DNA from: Phycisphaerales bacterium
Lineage (GTDB): Bacteria > Planctomycetota > Phycisphaerae > Phycisphaerales > UBA1924
Length of the DNA stretch: 64,000 bases
Assembly: GCA_020846975.1 (NCBI GenBank)
Contig: JADLCX010000072.1
Coordinates: 17,341-81,340, forward strand
Direction: 5' to 3'
In this document: one piece after another, positions 47,732 to 57,405 of the stretch
Layout of the letters: each line of letters starts with the position of its first letter
How positions within the stretch are numbered: the stretch's first letter is position 1
The notes under the pieces: generated by a model
What the model saw: the letters and a program-made list of their open reading frames with translations, nothing else
Told to the model about the DNA's origin: nothing
Databases searched by the model: none
Position numbers and translations under genes: made by a program

Positions 47732-47765
47732 CTCGCCGGTCACCGACCGGCGAGTTTTCTTTTTT
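47732..47765 (+). terminator. Rho-independent terminator
   Basis: CTCGCCGGTC-ACC-GACCGGCGAG followed by TTTTCTTTTTT. Confidence 0.9.
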
Positions 47766-47824
47766 GCCCAATCTCGGCCGACTCCGGCCCGCACCAAGCC
47801 AACGCCCGCTCAAGGAACGACACC

Positions 47825-47983
47825 ATGCTTGCACGACGCATACGGCACACCCAGAATCTGATGCTGCTGGGGTTTCTGGGCTTCTTCACGTACATCGCGG
47901 CGCACAAGGCGTCCGCTCGCCCGCCTCAACCCCAGCCCATGCCGATCATGGCCGGCGTGACGGCCGCGGGCAACCAGGCCTGA
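47825..47983 (+). CDS. Small (52-aa) membrane protein candidate
   Basis: MLARRIRHTQNLMLLGFLGFFTYIAAHKASARPPQPQPMPIMAGVTAAGNQA* with upstream AAGGA ribosome-binding site. Confidence 0.5.
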   Translation: MLARRIRHTQNLMLLGFLGFFTYIAAHKASARPPQPQPMPIMAGVTAAGNQA

Positions 47984-48063
47984 CACTCATGACGCGCGGC
48001 CACGACGCCGCCCCCCCGCGTCACGGACTGCCACCCGCGCACTGTGGCACGCGCGACTCCGAC

Positions 48064-48095
48064 GCCGGGGGAGAGGCCAACACCTCTCCCCCGGC
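48064..48095. terminator. Perfect 13-bp hairpin between small ORF and aminotransferase gene
   Basis: GCCGGGGGAGAGG-CCAACA-CCTCTCCCCCGGC; no T-tract on either side. Confidence 0.4.
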
Positions 48096-48185
48096 AGAGA
48101 GCGCGAGGTTCCGCACGTCACGCGTATCCGTTACAATCTCGGGCTCCGTCGAGCCGACGGGGGAGGAGCGGACCCGAGACTGTTC

Positions 48186-49661
48186 ATGCCGCCAAGCGCC
48201 GATGACCAACCGCCGAATCCCGGGTTCGACCTCGCCGCGATGATCGAGTCCGAGCTCGGCGCGCCCGGGGACGCGCTGCGGCTGCACGAGCGGTACATCA
48301 ACCCGAGCGTCGCGGCGGTGCTGAGGACCATCGGCTTCGACGCCAACTACGTGCGTGGCGAGGGCGCGTACCTGTTCGATGATCAGGGGCGGAGGTACAT
48401 CGACTGCCTCGGCGGGTATGCGGTGTTCGCGGCCGGCCGCAACCACCCGGTCGTCCGCGATGCGCTGCGGCAGGCGATGGAACTGGACCTGCCCAACCTG
48501 CCGGGCGTGGGTGTGTTCCGCACCTCCGGCCTGCTCGCCAAGAGGCTGGTCGAACTCATGCCGGGCGCGGCATCGGACATGAGCAACCCGCTCGACACGG
48601 TGTTCTTCGCCAACTCGGGGGCGGAAGCGATCGATGCGGCGATCAAGCACGCACGCATCGCGACGGGCAGGCGCGGGCTGGTGTACTGCCACCGCGCGTA
48701 CCACGGGCTGACGATGGGCGCGCTGTCGGTGAACGGCAACCAGGAGTTCCGGGAAGGATTCGGTCCGCTTCTGGAGCACGCACAGGAGATCCCGTTCAAC
48801 GACCTGGGAGCCCTGGAGGCCGCGCTCGAAAAGGGGGATGTGGCCGCGTTCATCGTGGAGCCGATCCAGGGCAAGGGCGTGAACATCCCGGCCGAGGACT
48901 ACCTCTCGCGAGCATCGGCGCTGTGCCGCAAGCATGGCTCGCTGCTGATCCTCGACGAGATCCAGACCGGCCTCGGGCGCACGGGCCGGATGTTCGCGTG
49001 CGAACACTTCAACGCCGGCGGCGGACCGGGGCAGTGGACGCCCGACATCATGGTGCTGGCCAAGGCCCTGTCGGGCGGGTATGTGCCGGTATCGGCGCTC
49101 ATCACGCGGCGGTGGATTCACAGCAGGGTGTTCCCGAGCATGTCGCATTGCGCGAGGGTGCAGACCACGTTCGGACAGAACGACCTGGCGATGGCGGCGG
49201 GGCTTGCGACCCTGCACGTGCTCGAGGCCGAAGGGATCGTTGAGAACGCGGCGGAGATCGGCGGCTATCTGACCGAGCGGCTGCGCGAGAAACTCGCCGG
49301 ATTCCAGATGGTCCGCGAGATCCGCGGAATGGGGCTGATGATCGCGATCGAGTTCGGCCCGCCTCGTTCGGCGGGGCTGCGCGTCGGCTGGGAACTGCTG
49401 CACAAACTGGACGCGAGCCTGTTCTGCCAGGCCGTGATCATGCCCCTGATGAGCGATCACCGAATCCTCGCGCAGGTCGCGGGGCATCGGTTGGATGTGA
49501 TCAAACTGATCCCGCCCCTGGTCCTGAGCCGGGAAGATGCGGACGAGATCGTCGGCGCGTTCGAGGCGACGGTGCGGGCGTGCCACCAGTTCGGCGGGCC
49601 GGCGTGGGAGGTTGGAAAGAAGCTCGGCGCGGCGGCGATGAAGCGGTTCGTCCCGGCTTGA
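48186..49661 (+). CDS. Class III PLP-dependent aminotransferase
   Basis: [80 protein letters not shown]. Confidence 0.92.
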   Translation: MPPSADDQPPNPGFDLAAMIESELGAPGDALRLHERYINPSVAAVLRTIGFDANYVRGEGAYLFDDQGRRYIDCLGGYAVFAAGRNHPVVRDALRQAMELDLPNLPGVGVFRTSGLLAKRLVELMPGAASDMSNPLDTVFFANSGAEAIDAAIKHARIATGRRGLVYCHRAYHGLTMGALSVNGNQEFREGFGPLLEHAQEIPFNDLGALEAALEKGDVAAFIVEPIQGKGVNIPAEDYLSRASALCRKHGSLLILDEIQTGLGRTGRMFACEHFNAGGGPGQWTPDIMVLAKALSGGYVPVSALITRRWIHSRVFPSMSHCARVQTTFGQNDLAMAAGLATLHVLEAEGIVENAAEIGGYLTERLREKLAGFQMVREIRGMGLMIAIEFGPPRSAGLRVGWELLHKLDASLFCQAVIMPLMSDHRILAQVAGHRLDVIKLIPPLVLSREDADEIVGAFEATVRACHQFGGPAWEVGKKLGAAAMKRFVPA

Positions 49662-49676
49662 TCCGCGGGCCGCGGG

Positions 49677-50078
49677 TCAGTGCTTCTTCTCACCCCAACC
49701 CATGAAGGGCGAGGAGCGATCCGTTCGCTCCATTTCCATGCGGGCGCGGACGGTGGCCTGGTCCATGAGTTCCTGCAGAGAGGGCGCGCCGCCGTGGTTG
49801 CGGTGAACCCAGAACCCCACACCCACGAGGGCGGTGGCGCCGAAAACCGCGGCCAGACTCAGGAATCGACGACGCTGCTCGGGCTCCCAGTCGCGCCAGT
49901 GGACCCAGCGCTTGCGCTTCCAGCGATCGACGGCCCTCTCCCGGGATTCACGCCATCGCTCTCGAAGCGTCGGCCCGGTCCGAACGCGGTACCGCCTGGG
50001 GCTGCGGTCCTTGGCCCGATCGAGAACACGGTCGATCGAGCGGCCCAGCGCGGCGAACTTGTCCTCGAAAAAGTGCAT
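49677..50078 (-). CDS. Hypothetical TM protein
   Basis: Basic N-terminus then FLSLAAVFGATALVGVGFWVH. Confidence 0.5.
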   Translation of the reverse strand: MHFFEDKFAALGRSIDRVLDRAKDRSPRRYRVRTGPTLRERWRESRERAVDRWKRKRWVHWRDWEPEQRRRFLSLAAVFGATALVGVGFWVHRNHGGAPSLQELMDQATVRARMEMERTDRSSPFMGWGEKKH

Positions 50079-50095
50079 GAACTCGGGTTCGATAC

Positions 50096-51103
50096 TCAGC
50101 GGGGGATGTCGCGCCCCTTGACGCCGCCGTTGGTCGCCCAGAAGAACAGCGGATACTCGGCGTCGGAGGTTGCGGGCGAGCCTCCGACGGGGTAACGACC
50201 CACATCGGCACGACTGGCGACCAGCGGCAGGCCGTCGGGAGCGCGGAAGCTTCCACCGGGAAGATAGACGCCGCCTTCGAGTGTCCCCGCCTTGCGCGTG
50301 AGGTCCGCCATCGAGACCTGATCGACGCTCCCATCGGCCATGCCGATCGATGTGCGTGATCGCGGGTTGTTCCAGGCCGGCGAGTTGCCACTGCTGGTCG
50401 ATCCCGCCTGACCGATCTCGACGCGCTTGTTCTGGGCGAAGTCGGCCCGCTCGAACATGAGCACCTTGGCCGAGGGCGAGCTGACCGAGCCGGCCGCGGC
50501 GGTCTTGAGCGAGGGCTCGAGCAACGCGCCTCGCGATCCGCGCTGGTAGCGGTCGGAATCACTCCAGAAAGTCGGCGAGTAGATGAAACTCGACGGCCAG
50601 AGCATGCGCTTGTCCCTGGTCTCGGCATAACCCCGCATCTGCCGGAACTGGCCCATGAGGTCCGAATCGGCGGGGGAGATCATGGCCTCGTCCACGCGGG
50701 CCTCGCCGCGCCATTCCGCGAGGTAGCTGTACCAGTAGTACGCGAAGAACTCGGTGTTCCACTCGGGGAACGCGGAGGAGAAGTCCCAGCGCATACCCGA
50801 GCCATCGCCGATCTGGACGGCATCGGTCCATGAGCCGCCAACCGTCGGCTGTCCGGGCCGGAACGGGTTGAGAAACTCTTCCTTGTGGTCGTTGGTGTAG
50901 ACGAACATGACCTGGGTGCAGGAACGCAGGTTGGCCAGCCCGACGGTGGCCTTGGCCTGGCGCCGCGCGCCCGCGAGCGCGGGCAGCAGGATGGTCATCA
51001 GGACCGAGATGATCGCCACCACGACGAGCAGTTCGATGAGCGTAAACGCGGGGAACCGATGATCGGCACGCCCGGGTGCAGGTGTTTGTCGATGCTCGTG
51101 CAT
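50096..51103 (-). CDS. Prepilin-type N-terminal cleavage/methylation domain protein (type II pseudopilin-like)
   Basis: FPAFTLIELLVVVAIISVLMTILLPALAGARRQAKATVGLANLRSC. Confidence 0.88.
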   Translation of the reverse strand: MHEHRQTPAPGRADHRFPAFTLIELLVVVAIISVLMTILLPALAGARRQAKATVGLANLRSCTQVMFVYTNDHKEEFLNPFRPGQPTVGGSWTDAVQIGDGSGMRWDFSSAFPEWNTEFFAYYWYSYLAEWRGEARVDEAMISPADSDLMGQFRQMRGYAETRDKRMLWPSSFIYSPTFWSDSDRYQRGSRGALLEPSLKTAAAGSVSSPSAKVLMFERADFAQNKRVEIGQAGSTSSGNSPAWNNPRSRTSIGMADGSVDQVSMADLTRKAGTLEGGVYLPGGSFRAPDGLPLVASRADVGRYPVGGSPATSDAEYPLFFWATNGGVKGRDIPR

Positions 51104-51273
51104 CCGTGCTCCTTGGCGAGGTGCGCTCGCTCCGCGGCGTGCCGCAGGGAATGGCCAGCCAGATTGCCCTCGCATTATACGAACCCCGGAGGCTTCATCC
51201 GCGTCCCCGCCACGGCTTTCCGGTGGCGGAGTCCCATTGCCAGATTCGCGGAATCACCGGCGACGGTTGCCTG

Positions 51274-51783
51274 CTACGGCGCGCGTTTGTCTTCAGAACG
51301 GGCGGCGGATCGATCCGGCTGGCTCCATCGCACGCTCGGAGAAGGTCGCCGCTCGCCGGGGCGAGATGGGCGCACGGCTCTAACCGGAGGCCCGACCGCG
51401 GGCAAACGCGCTTCTGCACGACGGGGCTGTGCGGATCGCCGCGAGCAGGCAGCGGCGACCCATTGCGCAGCGGACCACGCCATGGCGAACCAGAGGAGGT
51501 CGATCGCGCGGAACGCCTCGACGAGCGGCGGCTTGGCGACTCCCCAGGGGCAGAACACAAACCAGAACTTGGCCAGCGATAGGCTCACGCCGGCGCACGC
51601 CGCGCACCAGAACGAAACACCGGAACGATTCGAGGACGCGTGCGCAACCGCCGGGCCGATCATCGCGCCCGCCAGCCATGCCGCCGCACCGAACTCCGAG
51701 CCCGTCAAGGCGGTGAGCGAACCCCAGAGCATCGCGGCGGCAACCGCGACGAGGGCCGGGATCGTGGCCTTGAGCAACCTCAT
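51274..51783 (-). CDS. Hypothetical membrane protein
   Basis: Several hydrophobic segments (ATIPALVAVAAAMLWGSLTAL; AAWLAGAMIGPAVA; FVFCPWGVAKPPLVEAF). Confidence 0.45.
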   Translation of the reverse strand: MRLLKATIPALVAVAAAMLWGSLTALTGSEFGAAAWLAGAMIGPAVAHASSNRSGVSFWCAACAGVSLSLAKFWFVFCPWGVAKPPLVEAFRAIDLLWFAMAWSAAQWVAAACSRRSAQPRRAEARLPAVGPPVRAVRPSRPGERRPSPSVRWSQPDRSAARSEDKRAP

Positions 51784-51994
51784 CGATCAATACCCTCCGC
51801 AGTGCGCGATCAACGACCGCGCCGACGAGGCCCGCTGGAACCGACCGCTCGATCGAACACCCGCGGCGTGGATCGACCGAGCGGGAGCCCGAGGTGATGG
51901 GACGCGGGGAGTCCGAGCCGCGAGGCGTGGGGATGGGTCGGATGGCGCGAGTATGACGCCTGCGCGGACGCCAGGCCGCCGAAACGTGCCGGGC

Positions 51995-54169
51995 TCAGAC
52001 GCCCATGCCGGAGATGTTGAACGAAAACTGACCGCCGTTCAGGGGGCTGATGGCAACCACGGCGTTGAAATCGCCCAGCGCGAGCGGATCGAAGCGGACG
52101 CGGAACATGCCGGTGGCTCCCGCGGCGATCGATCGCGGCGGCTGACGGAAGACTCGAAAATGGGTCGGGTCGGTACCTTCGATCGTGACGCGGGTTGAGG
52201 CCGCGAGCGTGAACTGGAGCGCCGCCGAGCCCGTGTTGGCGATCGTGAACACCCGTGTGACGAGGTTCGATCCCGCGCCGTCGGCGATGGCCGATCCGAG
52301 GTTCGTGCCGTTGAGGTCGGAGGCAGGCTGGCCGCCGGCGATCGCCTGGCCAAGGCCCGTTACCGCGACGATGGGCGCGAGTTCGCCCGCGCCGCGAACA
52401 TCAAAGTCGTAGGTTCCCTCGTCGGGGTCGTTCGATCGGAGCTGGACCCTGGCGAAACGCTGTCCCGCCGCGGTCGGGTTGAAACGGACGCGGAACGTGG
52501 CGGTGAGTCCCGGCGCGATCGAGATCAGCCCGGGCTGCATGGTGACGCGGAAGTCGCCGGAGTTCAGGCCGACGATGCGGACGAAGTCGGAACCGCCGAC
52601 CGTGAACGGGCGCAGCGTCAGGGCGCGTGAACCCTCGTTCGTGATCGTGAAGAGCCTGGCCCTCGCGCGCCCGGAGACGTTGATGATGCCGAACCCGGTG
52701 CCGTCGCTGTTGGTCGGCGTGTTGTCGCCATCCGCGATAGGCAGTCCCGGCGCGCCGAGAATCCCGACATCGGGCGCGTTCTGGCCCTGGGCACGGATGA
52801 GGAATGAGAACTCGGCATCGTTGGGATCATCGGAATCGATGATAATGGTCGAGGTCTTGACCAACGTGTCCACGGGGTCGAACCGGACCTGGAACGATGT
52901 CGACTCTCCCGGAGCGAGCAGTGACGCGGGCAGGCTGAGGAGTGTGAAGTACGACGAACCCTCACCGGAGAACCGCACGCGCGGCGAGCCGGTGAGCTGC
53001 ATGGCGGCCTGGCCGCGGTTGGCGATGGTGAAGGTGCGAGTGACGGACTGGGCGAGGTTGACCCGGCCGAAGTTGGTGCCGTCGGAAGAGGATGGGCTGG
53101 TGTCGCCGTTGTCGATCTCGGCCGCACCCTCGCCGCCCTCGCCGGCGAGCACCGCGATGGCCGGCGCGGGCGGGGCCACGCCACGGACAGCGTCGAGCTT
53201 GACGTTCTGCGAGCCGACGGAGACGTTGCGGTACGTCACGGCGGAGCCGAACCCCGCGCCGCTGAACGAGATGTCGTAGACTCCTATGGGCAACTGCACC
53301 TGGTAGCCGCCGGCGGTCATGCTCGAGATCGTGTAGGTACCGGCCGCGCCGACGGCCTGAATGGTCACGCCGCCGAGGCCCTCGCCGGCCTCGTAGAAGC
53401 CGGTGCCGTTGGAATCCGAGTACACCGCGCCCAGGAGGAAGGCGTTGCCAAAGTTGAAGCGGTTGCCGAAGTTCTGGGTGACCAGCAAAGGTCCGACCTG
53501 GGTGCTGGGAACGCTCTCGGTCCGGAAGCGGATCCCGATTTCGCGGAACGTGGCCTCCATCATGTTGTCGCGGTGGCCGGGCGGGTTCTGGATCCCGTCA
53601 ACGGAGGGATGGTTGGGGTCGTTGTTCCCACCCCAATCGATCGCGAACCCGGCGTGGGCGTGGGCAACCGAACGGGCGAAGGCGTAGACGTTCTCGCCCA
53701 CGAGCGAGTAGTTGAGGTAGCCGGCATCCGTGGCTCGCTGGCCGAGGTCCGGCTCGCCGGGGGCCTGGTGGGTCTGCATGTCCGAGTCGATCATGCGCTG
53801 GGTATGACCCGCGGCGGCGTTGTAGAGCGCCTCGTTCCACGCGAGCGGCTGCACGGCCACGAGCGAGGCCCATTGCTGCACGAGCGTGGTGCCCTTGGTC
53901 TCGAAGAATCGGAGGGCGGAATCGACATCGGGATCGTCGGAACGAGCCGGGTTGCCGAGCGATGAAGTCATGAGTTCGAGCTCATCGGCCGGGTTGGTGC
54001 GGAACCGGTTGAGCAGTTCGAGCATGTGCTGCTCGGCGGGCGTGGGATCGAAGGTCAGGAGCAGGCGGGCTTCGAGCGATTCGGCCGCAACCAGACCGGC
54101 CGCGCGGCGATCAACCCCGCCACGTCGGAGGCGGCGTTCGGGCGGTGCGATGGGCTTTCTGAACGTCAT
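51995..54169 (-). CDS. CAP/SCP-domain protein with choice-of-anchor-D-like repeats and LEPR-like N-terminal motif
   Basis: SLEARLLLTFDPTPAEQHMLELLNRFRTNPADE...GHTQRMIDSD...GENVYAFA...GHRDNMM; repeated RVRFDP/FTIANTG modules. Confidence 0.85.
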   Translation of the reverse strand: MTFRKPIAPPERRLRRGGVDRRAAGLVAAESLEARLLLTFDPTPAEQHMLELLNRFRTNPADELELMTSSLGNPARSDDPDVDSALRFFETKGTTLVQQWASLVAVQPLAWNEALYNAAAGHTQRMIDSDMQTHQAPGEPDLGQRATDAGYLNYSLVGENVYAFARSVAHAHAGFAIDWGGNNDPNHPSVDGIQNPPGHRDNMMEATFREIGIRFRTESVPSTQVGPLLVTQNFGNRFNFGNAFLLGAVYSDSNGTGFYEAGEGLGGVTIQAVGAAGTYTISSMTAGGYQVQLPIGVYDISFSGAGFGSAVTYRNVSVGSQNVKLDAVRGVAPPAPAIAVLAGEGGEGAAEIDNGDTSPSSSDGTNFGRVNLAQSVTRTFTIANRGQAAMQLTGSPRVRFSGEGSSYFTLLSLPASLLAPGESTSFQVRFDPVDTLVKTSTIIIDSDDPNDAEFSFLIRAQGQNAPDVGILGAPGLPIADGDNTPTNSDGTGFGIINVSGRARARLFTITNEGSRALTLRPFTVGGSDFVRIVGLNSGDFRVTMQPGLISIAPGLTATFRVRFNPTAAGQRFARVQLRSNDPDEGTYDFDVRGAGELAPIVAVTGLGQAIAGGQPASDLNGTNLGSAIADGAGSNLVTRVFTIANTGSAALQFTLAASTRVTIEGTDPTHFRVFRQPPRSIAAGATGMFRVRFDPLALGDFNAVVAISPLNGGQFSFNISGMGV

Positions 54170-54327
54170 GCGATTGCTCCCGGCATCTCGCGCCGCAACG
54201 TGGCGACACGGGCTGGTGTCTTCCTGAGTATGCAATTACCGCCCATGATTCGTCCGGGAGCGAGCGCCGGATCAAAAAAGAGCGCCGATTCGCGGACCCG
54301 CGCGCCGCGCCCGCCAGTCCAGACCCC

Positions 54328-55539
54328 TTACGAGGTGCCCGCCCAGCGATCCAGCCGCTGGACGGCTGATTGGAGCGTCTCACGGCGTTTGCAGAACGCG
54401 AATCGGGCGAGGGTCTTGCCGTGCTCGCGATTCTGATAGAAGACGCTGGGGGGGATCGCGGCGACACCAGCCACGGAAGTGAGGGAGCGGCAGAAGGCGA
54501 CGTCGTCGGCGTGACCGTCGGATCGGGCACGCGGGCAGGCGGTCCAATCCACCATGATGAAGTAGGCCCCGTCGGGCATGTACACTCGGAATCCGAGGCG
54601 GGCGAGGGCCTCGCCGAGGAACGAGCGGGCCCACGTGAACTGAGACATCAGGTCGCGGATGTACCCTTCGCGCTCGTCCACGCTCGCGAGCGCGGCGGCC
54701 GCGCCGTGCTGAAACGGTGTGGCGGTGGCGAAGGTCATGAACTGGTGGGCGGCTCGGACGGCTCGAACCAACCCGGCCGCGCCGATTGCCCAGCCGATCT
54801 TCCAGCCGGTGAGGCTGAACGTCTTGCCGAGGCTGGAGAGCGTGAGCGTGCGGTCGGCCATGCCGGGGAGCGTGGCCAGGCGAACGTGCGGTCGTGAGGG
54901 GTCGTAGGTCAGACGCTCATAAACCTCGTCGGTCACCGCGATGACATCGTGGCGGTTGCAAAGCTCGGCGATCTGGCGAAGTTCATCGGCGGAGAAGACC
55001 TTGCCGGTGGGGTTGTGGGGCGTGTTCACGAGAATGACCCGCGTGCGTGGCGAGAACGCACGTGCGAGTTCATCCGGATCGAACCAGAACGGGCCGTGAT
55101 CGGTCGTGGGAGGCCTGAGCGTGACGATGAGGGGCACGCCGCCGGCCATCGCGACCGATGCCCGGTACGAGTCGTAGTAAGGCTCGAAGAGGATCACTTC
55201 GTCGCCGGGGTTGATCAGGCCGAGCATGGCCGCGGCGATCGCCTCGGTGCACCCGCTGGTGACGCAGATGTGGGCATCGGGGTCGAGTTCAACGCCCGTC
55301 TGTTCCCGCCACCAGCCCGAGATGGCCTGGTTCAGCGCCGGGATGCCGAACATGCGGGCGTACTGGTTGTGGCCGGCCGCGATCGCTGCGGCGGCAGCGG
55401 CCTTGGCAAACTCAGGTCCGTCGAAATCGGGGAATCCCTGCGCGAGGTTGACCGCGCCGTGCGCTTGCGCGAGCAGGGTCATCTCGGTGAAGATGGTCGT
55501 GCCGAAAGGGGCGAATCGTTCGGCGAGTCGGGTGGTCAT
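54328..55539 (-). CDS. Class I/II PLP-dependent aminotransferase (methionine/kynurenine-type)
   Basis: AVNLAQGFPDFDGP...CTEAIAAAMLGLINPGDEVILFEPYYDSY...NTPHNPTGKVFS...TLSSLGKTFSLTGWKIGWAIG. Confidence 0.92.
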   Translation of the reverse strand: MTTRLAERFAPFGTTIFTEMTLLAQAHGAVNLAQGFPDFDGPEFAKAAAAAAIAAGHNQYARMFGIPALNQAISGWWREQTGVELDPDAHICVTSGCTEAIAAAMLGLINPGDEVILFEPYYDSYRASVAMAGGVPLIVTLRPPTTDHGPFWFDPDELARAFSPRTRVILVNTPHNPTGKVFSADELRQIAELCNRHDVIAVTDEVYERLTYDPSRPHVRLATLPGMADRTLTLSSLGKTFSLTGWKIGWAIGAAGLVRAVRAAHQFMTFATATPFQHGAAAALASVDEREGYIRDLMSQFTWARSFLGEALARLGFRVYMPDGAYFIMVDWTACPRARSDGHADDVAFCRSLTSVAGVAAIPPSVFYQNREHGKTLARFAFCKRRETLQSAVQRLDRWAGTS

Positions 55540-55679
55540 GCTCTCTCCCTCTCACGGGTTGTCGAAGAATGCGGAGTTCGGAGCGTGGTACGCGACGAGC
55601 GCTGGGGACGGACAGTGCGGCGTGAGGCTCGCGATCAGGCATCGGCGCGGGGCCCGACCCCGTTCCGGGCAATGCGCCG

Positions 55680-56663
55680 TTACGCGTAGACCTCGAGGAA
55701 GACCCGGCGCGTCGCCTTGATCTGCTTGTTGAGCATTTTCCGATCCCACGAGGCGATGTCGCCACGGACGGCCGGATCGATGTGCAGGTATTGTTCGAGC
55801 GCCGAGGGCGGGAGCACGCGGGCCATGTTCTGGAAGATGCCCATTTCCATGCCCGCGAGCCCGCAGATGTAGACCAGCGTTCGCTCGCCGGCCAGCAGAG
55901 GCTCGAACCGGTCGCGGTGGGTGAGCACGCGGTCCTGGACGTAGAGGCGCGGGCCGCCGCCCCCCGCGTCGTCCTGCTTCTCGCGGCTTATGGCGGTGAG
56001 GTAGGTGAAGTTCGAGTGTTCGGCCGCGAGGCGGCGGAACAGGTCGTCGTACATGAGGTCGGTCGAGTAGGGCGAACCCATGACGAGCACGACCCGGCTC
56101 TGGACGCCGGACTTGAGCAGGTCGAGCACCATGCCGCGGAACGGGGCGATACCGGTTCCGGTGGCGAAGAACAGGTAGTCGTGCTCGCCGGGCTTGGCCG
56201 GGACAAGAAACCGCTTCCCGTTCGGGCCGCTGAGCCTGACCTCGTCGCCGACGCTCAGGTCGCAGAGGTGGTTCGAGGCCACACCCAGGAAGAGTTTGTG
56301 CGTCTCCCAATGCTCGTCGATGGTGCGCTTGACGGTCGTCGAGATGACGCGACCCTGCCCGTCCTCACCGCGGGATGGAGAAGCGACGGAATACAGCCGC
56401 ACGGCGTGCGGTCGGCCCTTGGCATCGACGCCGGGGGCGATGACGCCGATGGACTGGCCGGGCAGCACCTGCCCCACGAGGTTGGTCCCCGAGACATCGA
56501 ACTCCACGTGCCGCACGAAGCCCGCGGCCTTCCTGGCCGTGCAGACCTCGGACTTGGCGATCCGCGCGACCACCGGCTCGTTCGGCCGGTAGATGTGCAT
56601 CTTGACTTCGGGTAGTTGGACTTCGGCCGTGTGCGGCTCGGTGGTATCTGCGGCGGTGGACAT
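55680..56663 (-). CDS. Ferredoxin--NADP(+) reductase-like flavoprotein (plant type)
   Basis: LPGQSIGVIAPG, VRLYSVASPSRGED, FFATGTGIAPFRGM, VYICGLAGMEMGIFQ, C-terminal aromatic-rich VFLEVYA. Confidence 0.9.
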   Translation of the reverse strand: MSTAADTTEPHTAEVQLPEVKMHIYRPNEPVVARIAKSEVCTARKAAGFVRHVEFDVSGTNLVGQVLPGQSIGVIAPGVDAKGRPHAVRLYSVASPSRGEDGQGRVISTTVKRTIDEHWETHKLFLGVASNHLCDLSVGDEVRLSGPNGKRFLVPAKPGEHDYLFFATGTGIAPFRGMVLDLLKSGVQSRVVLVMGSPYSTDLMYDDLFRRLAAEHSNFTYLTAISREKQDDAGGGGPRLYVQDRVLTHRDRFEPLLAGERTLVYICGLAGMEMGIFQNMARVLPPSALEQYLHIDPAVRGDIASWDRKMLNKQIKATRRVFLEVYA

Positions 56664-56690
56664 CGGACAAGGGTTCGACCACCGAGCGGG

Positions 56691-57281
56691 TTAGTCAAAT
56701 GCCGGCCCGCCCCTGGCCGCGCGCCGCCGTGCGAACCACCGCCACAGCCGCCAGCCGATGAGGGGAATCACGATCAGCAGAACAAAGCCGGCCACGATCG
56801 GCGCAACGACGGCCAGCACCGAGAGGACCAGCGACCAGATGCTGTGAACAGCCGAGACAATCGGGTTTCCCACACCGGCGGTCGTGACGGTCGAGACGGC
56901 TCGCGTCCCGACGCTGGTCGCCTGAACCACCCCCGCCAGACCGCCGCCCGCGATGATCGCGGCCGTCCATCGCAACATCGGACCCAGGTCGGCGAACTGG
57001 GAGGCGGCGGCGATTGTGCCCGCGATGATGGCCGCGGGCGAGGCCACCACGTCCAGGCCATGGTCAATCCACGGGACCCAATAGCCGATGACCTCGAGCA
57101 CCGAGGCGGTCGCGAAGGCGATGATGGCGCCGTCGCTGGTGAGCCAGCTCATGCCGCCGGACAGGTTGACTTGTCCGGCCCGGGCGGCGATCGAGAGGAC
57201 CAGGAGCGGGACGAAGACCCTGAACCCGCACGCGGCCGCGAGTCCGAGTCCCACCAGCGCTCCGATGATGGCCTCGTACAT
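56691..57281 (-). CDS. DUF4126-like membrane protein
   Basis: MYEAIIGALVGLGLAAACGFRVFVPLLVLSIAARAGQVNLSGGMSWL. Confidence 0.75.
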   Translation of the reverse strand: MYEAIIGALVGLGLAAACGFRVFVPLLVLSIAARAGQVNLSGGMSWLTSDGAIIAFATASVLEVIGYWVPWIDHGLDVVASPAAIIAGTIAAASQFADLGPMLRWTAAIIAGGGLAGVVQATSVGTRAVSTVTTAGVGNPIVSAVHSIWSLVLSVLAVVAPIVAGFVLLIVIPLIGWRLWRWFARRRAARGGPAFD

Positions 57282-57405
57282 GAGTCCTCCACAAATACCG
57301 GACGTCCTCGGCCGTAATACGACCGGGCGAGCGTGCACCCTCAATCGTATTGATCGGCAACGCCTCCTGCTGGTTTCACGGGGTTTATCCTGACCGAGGG
57401 ACCGC

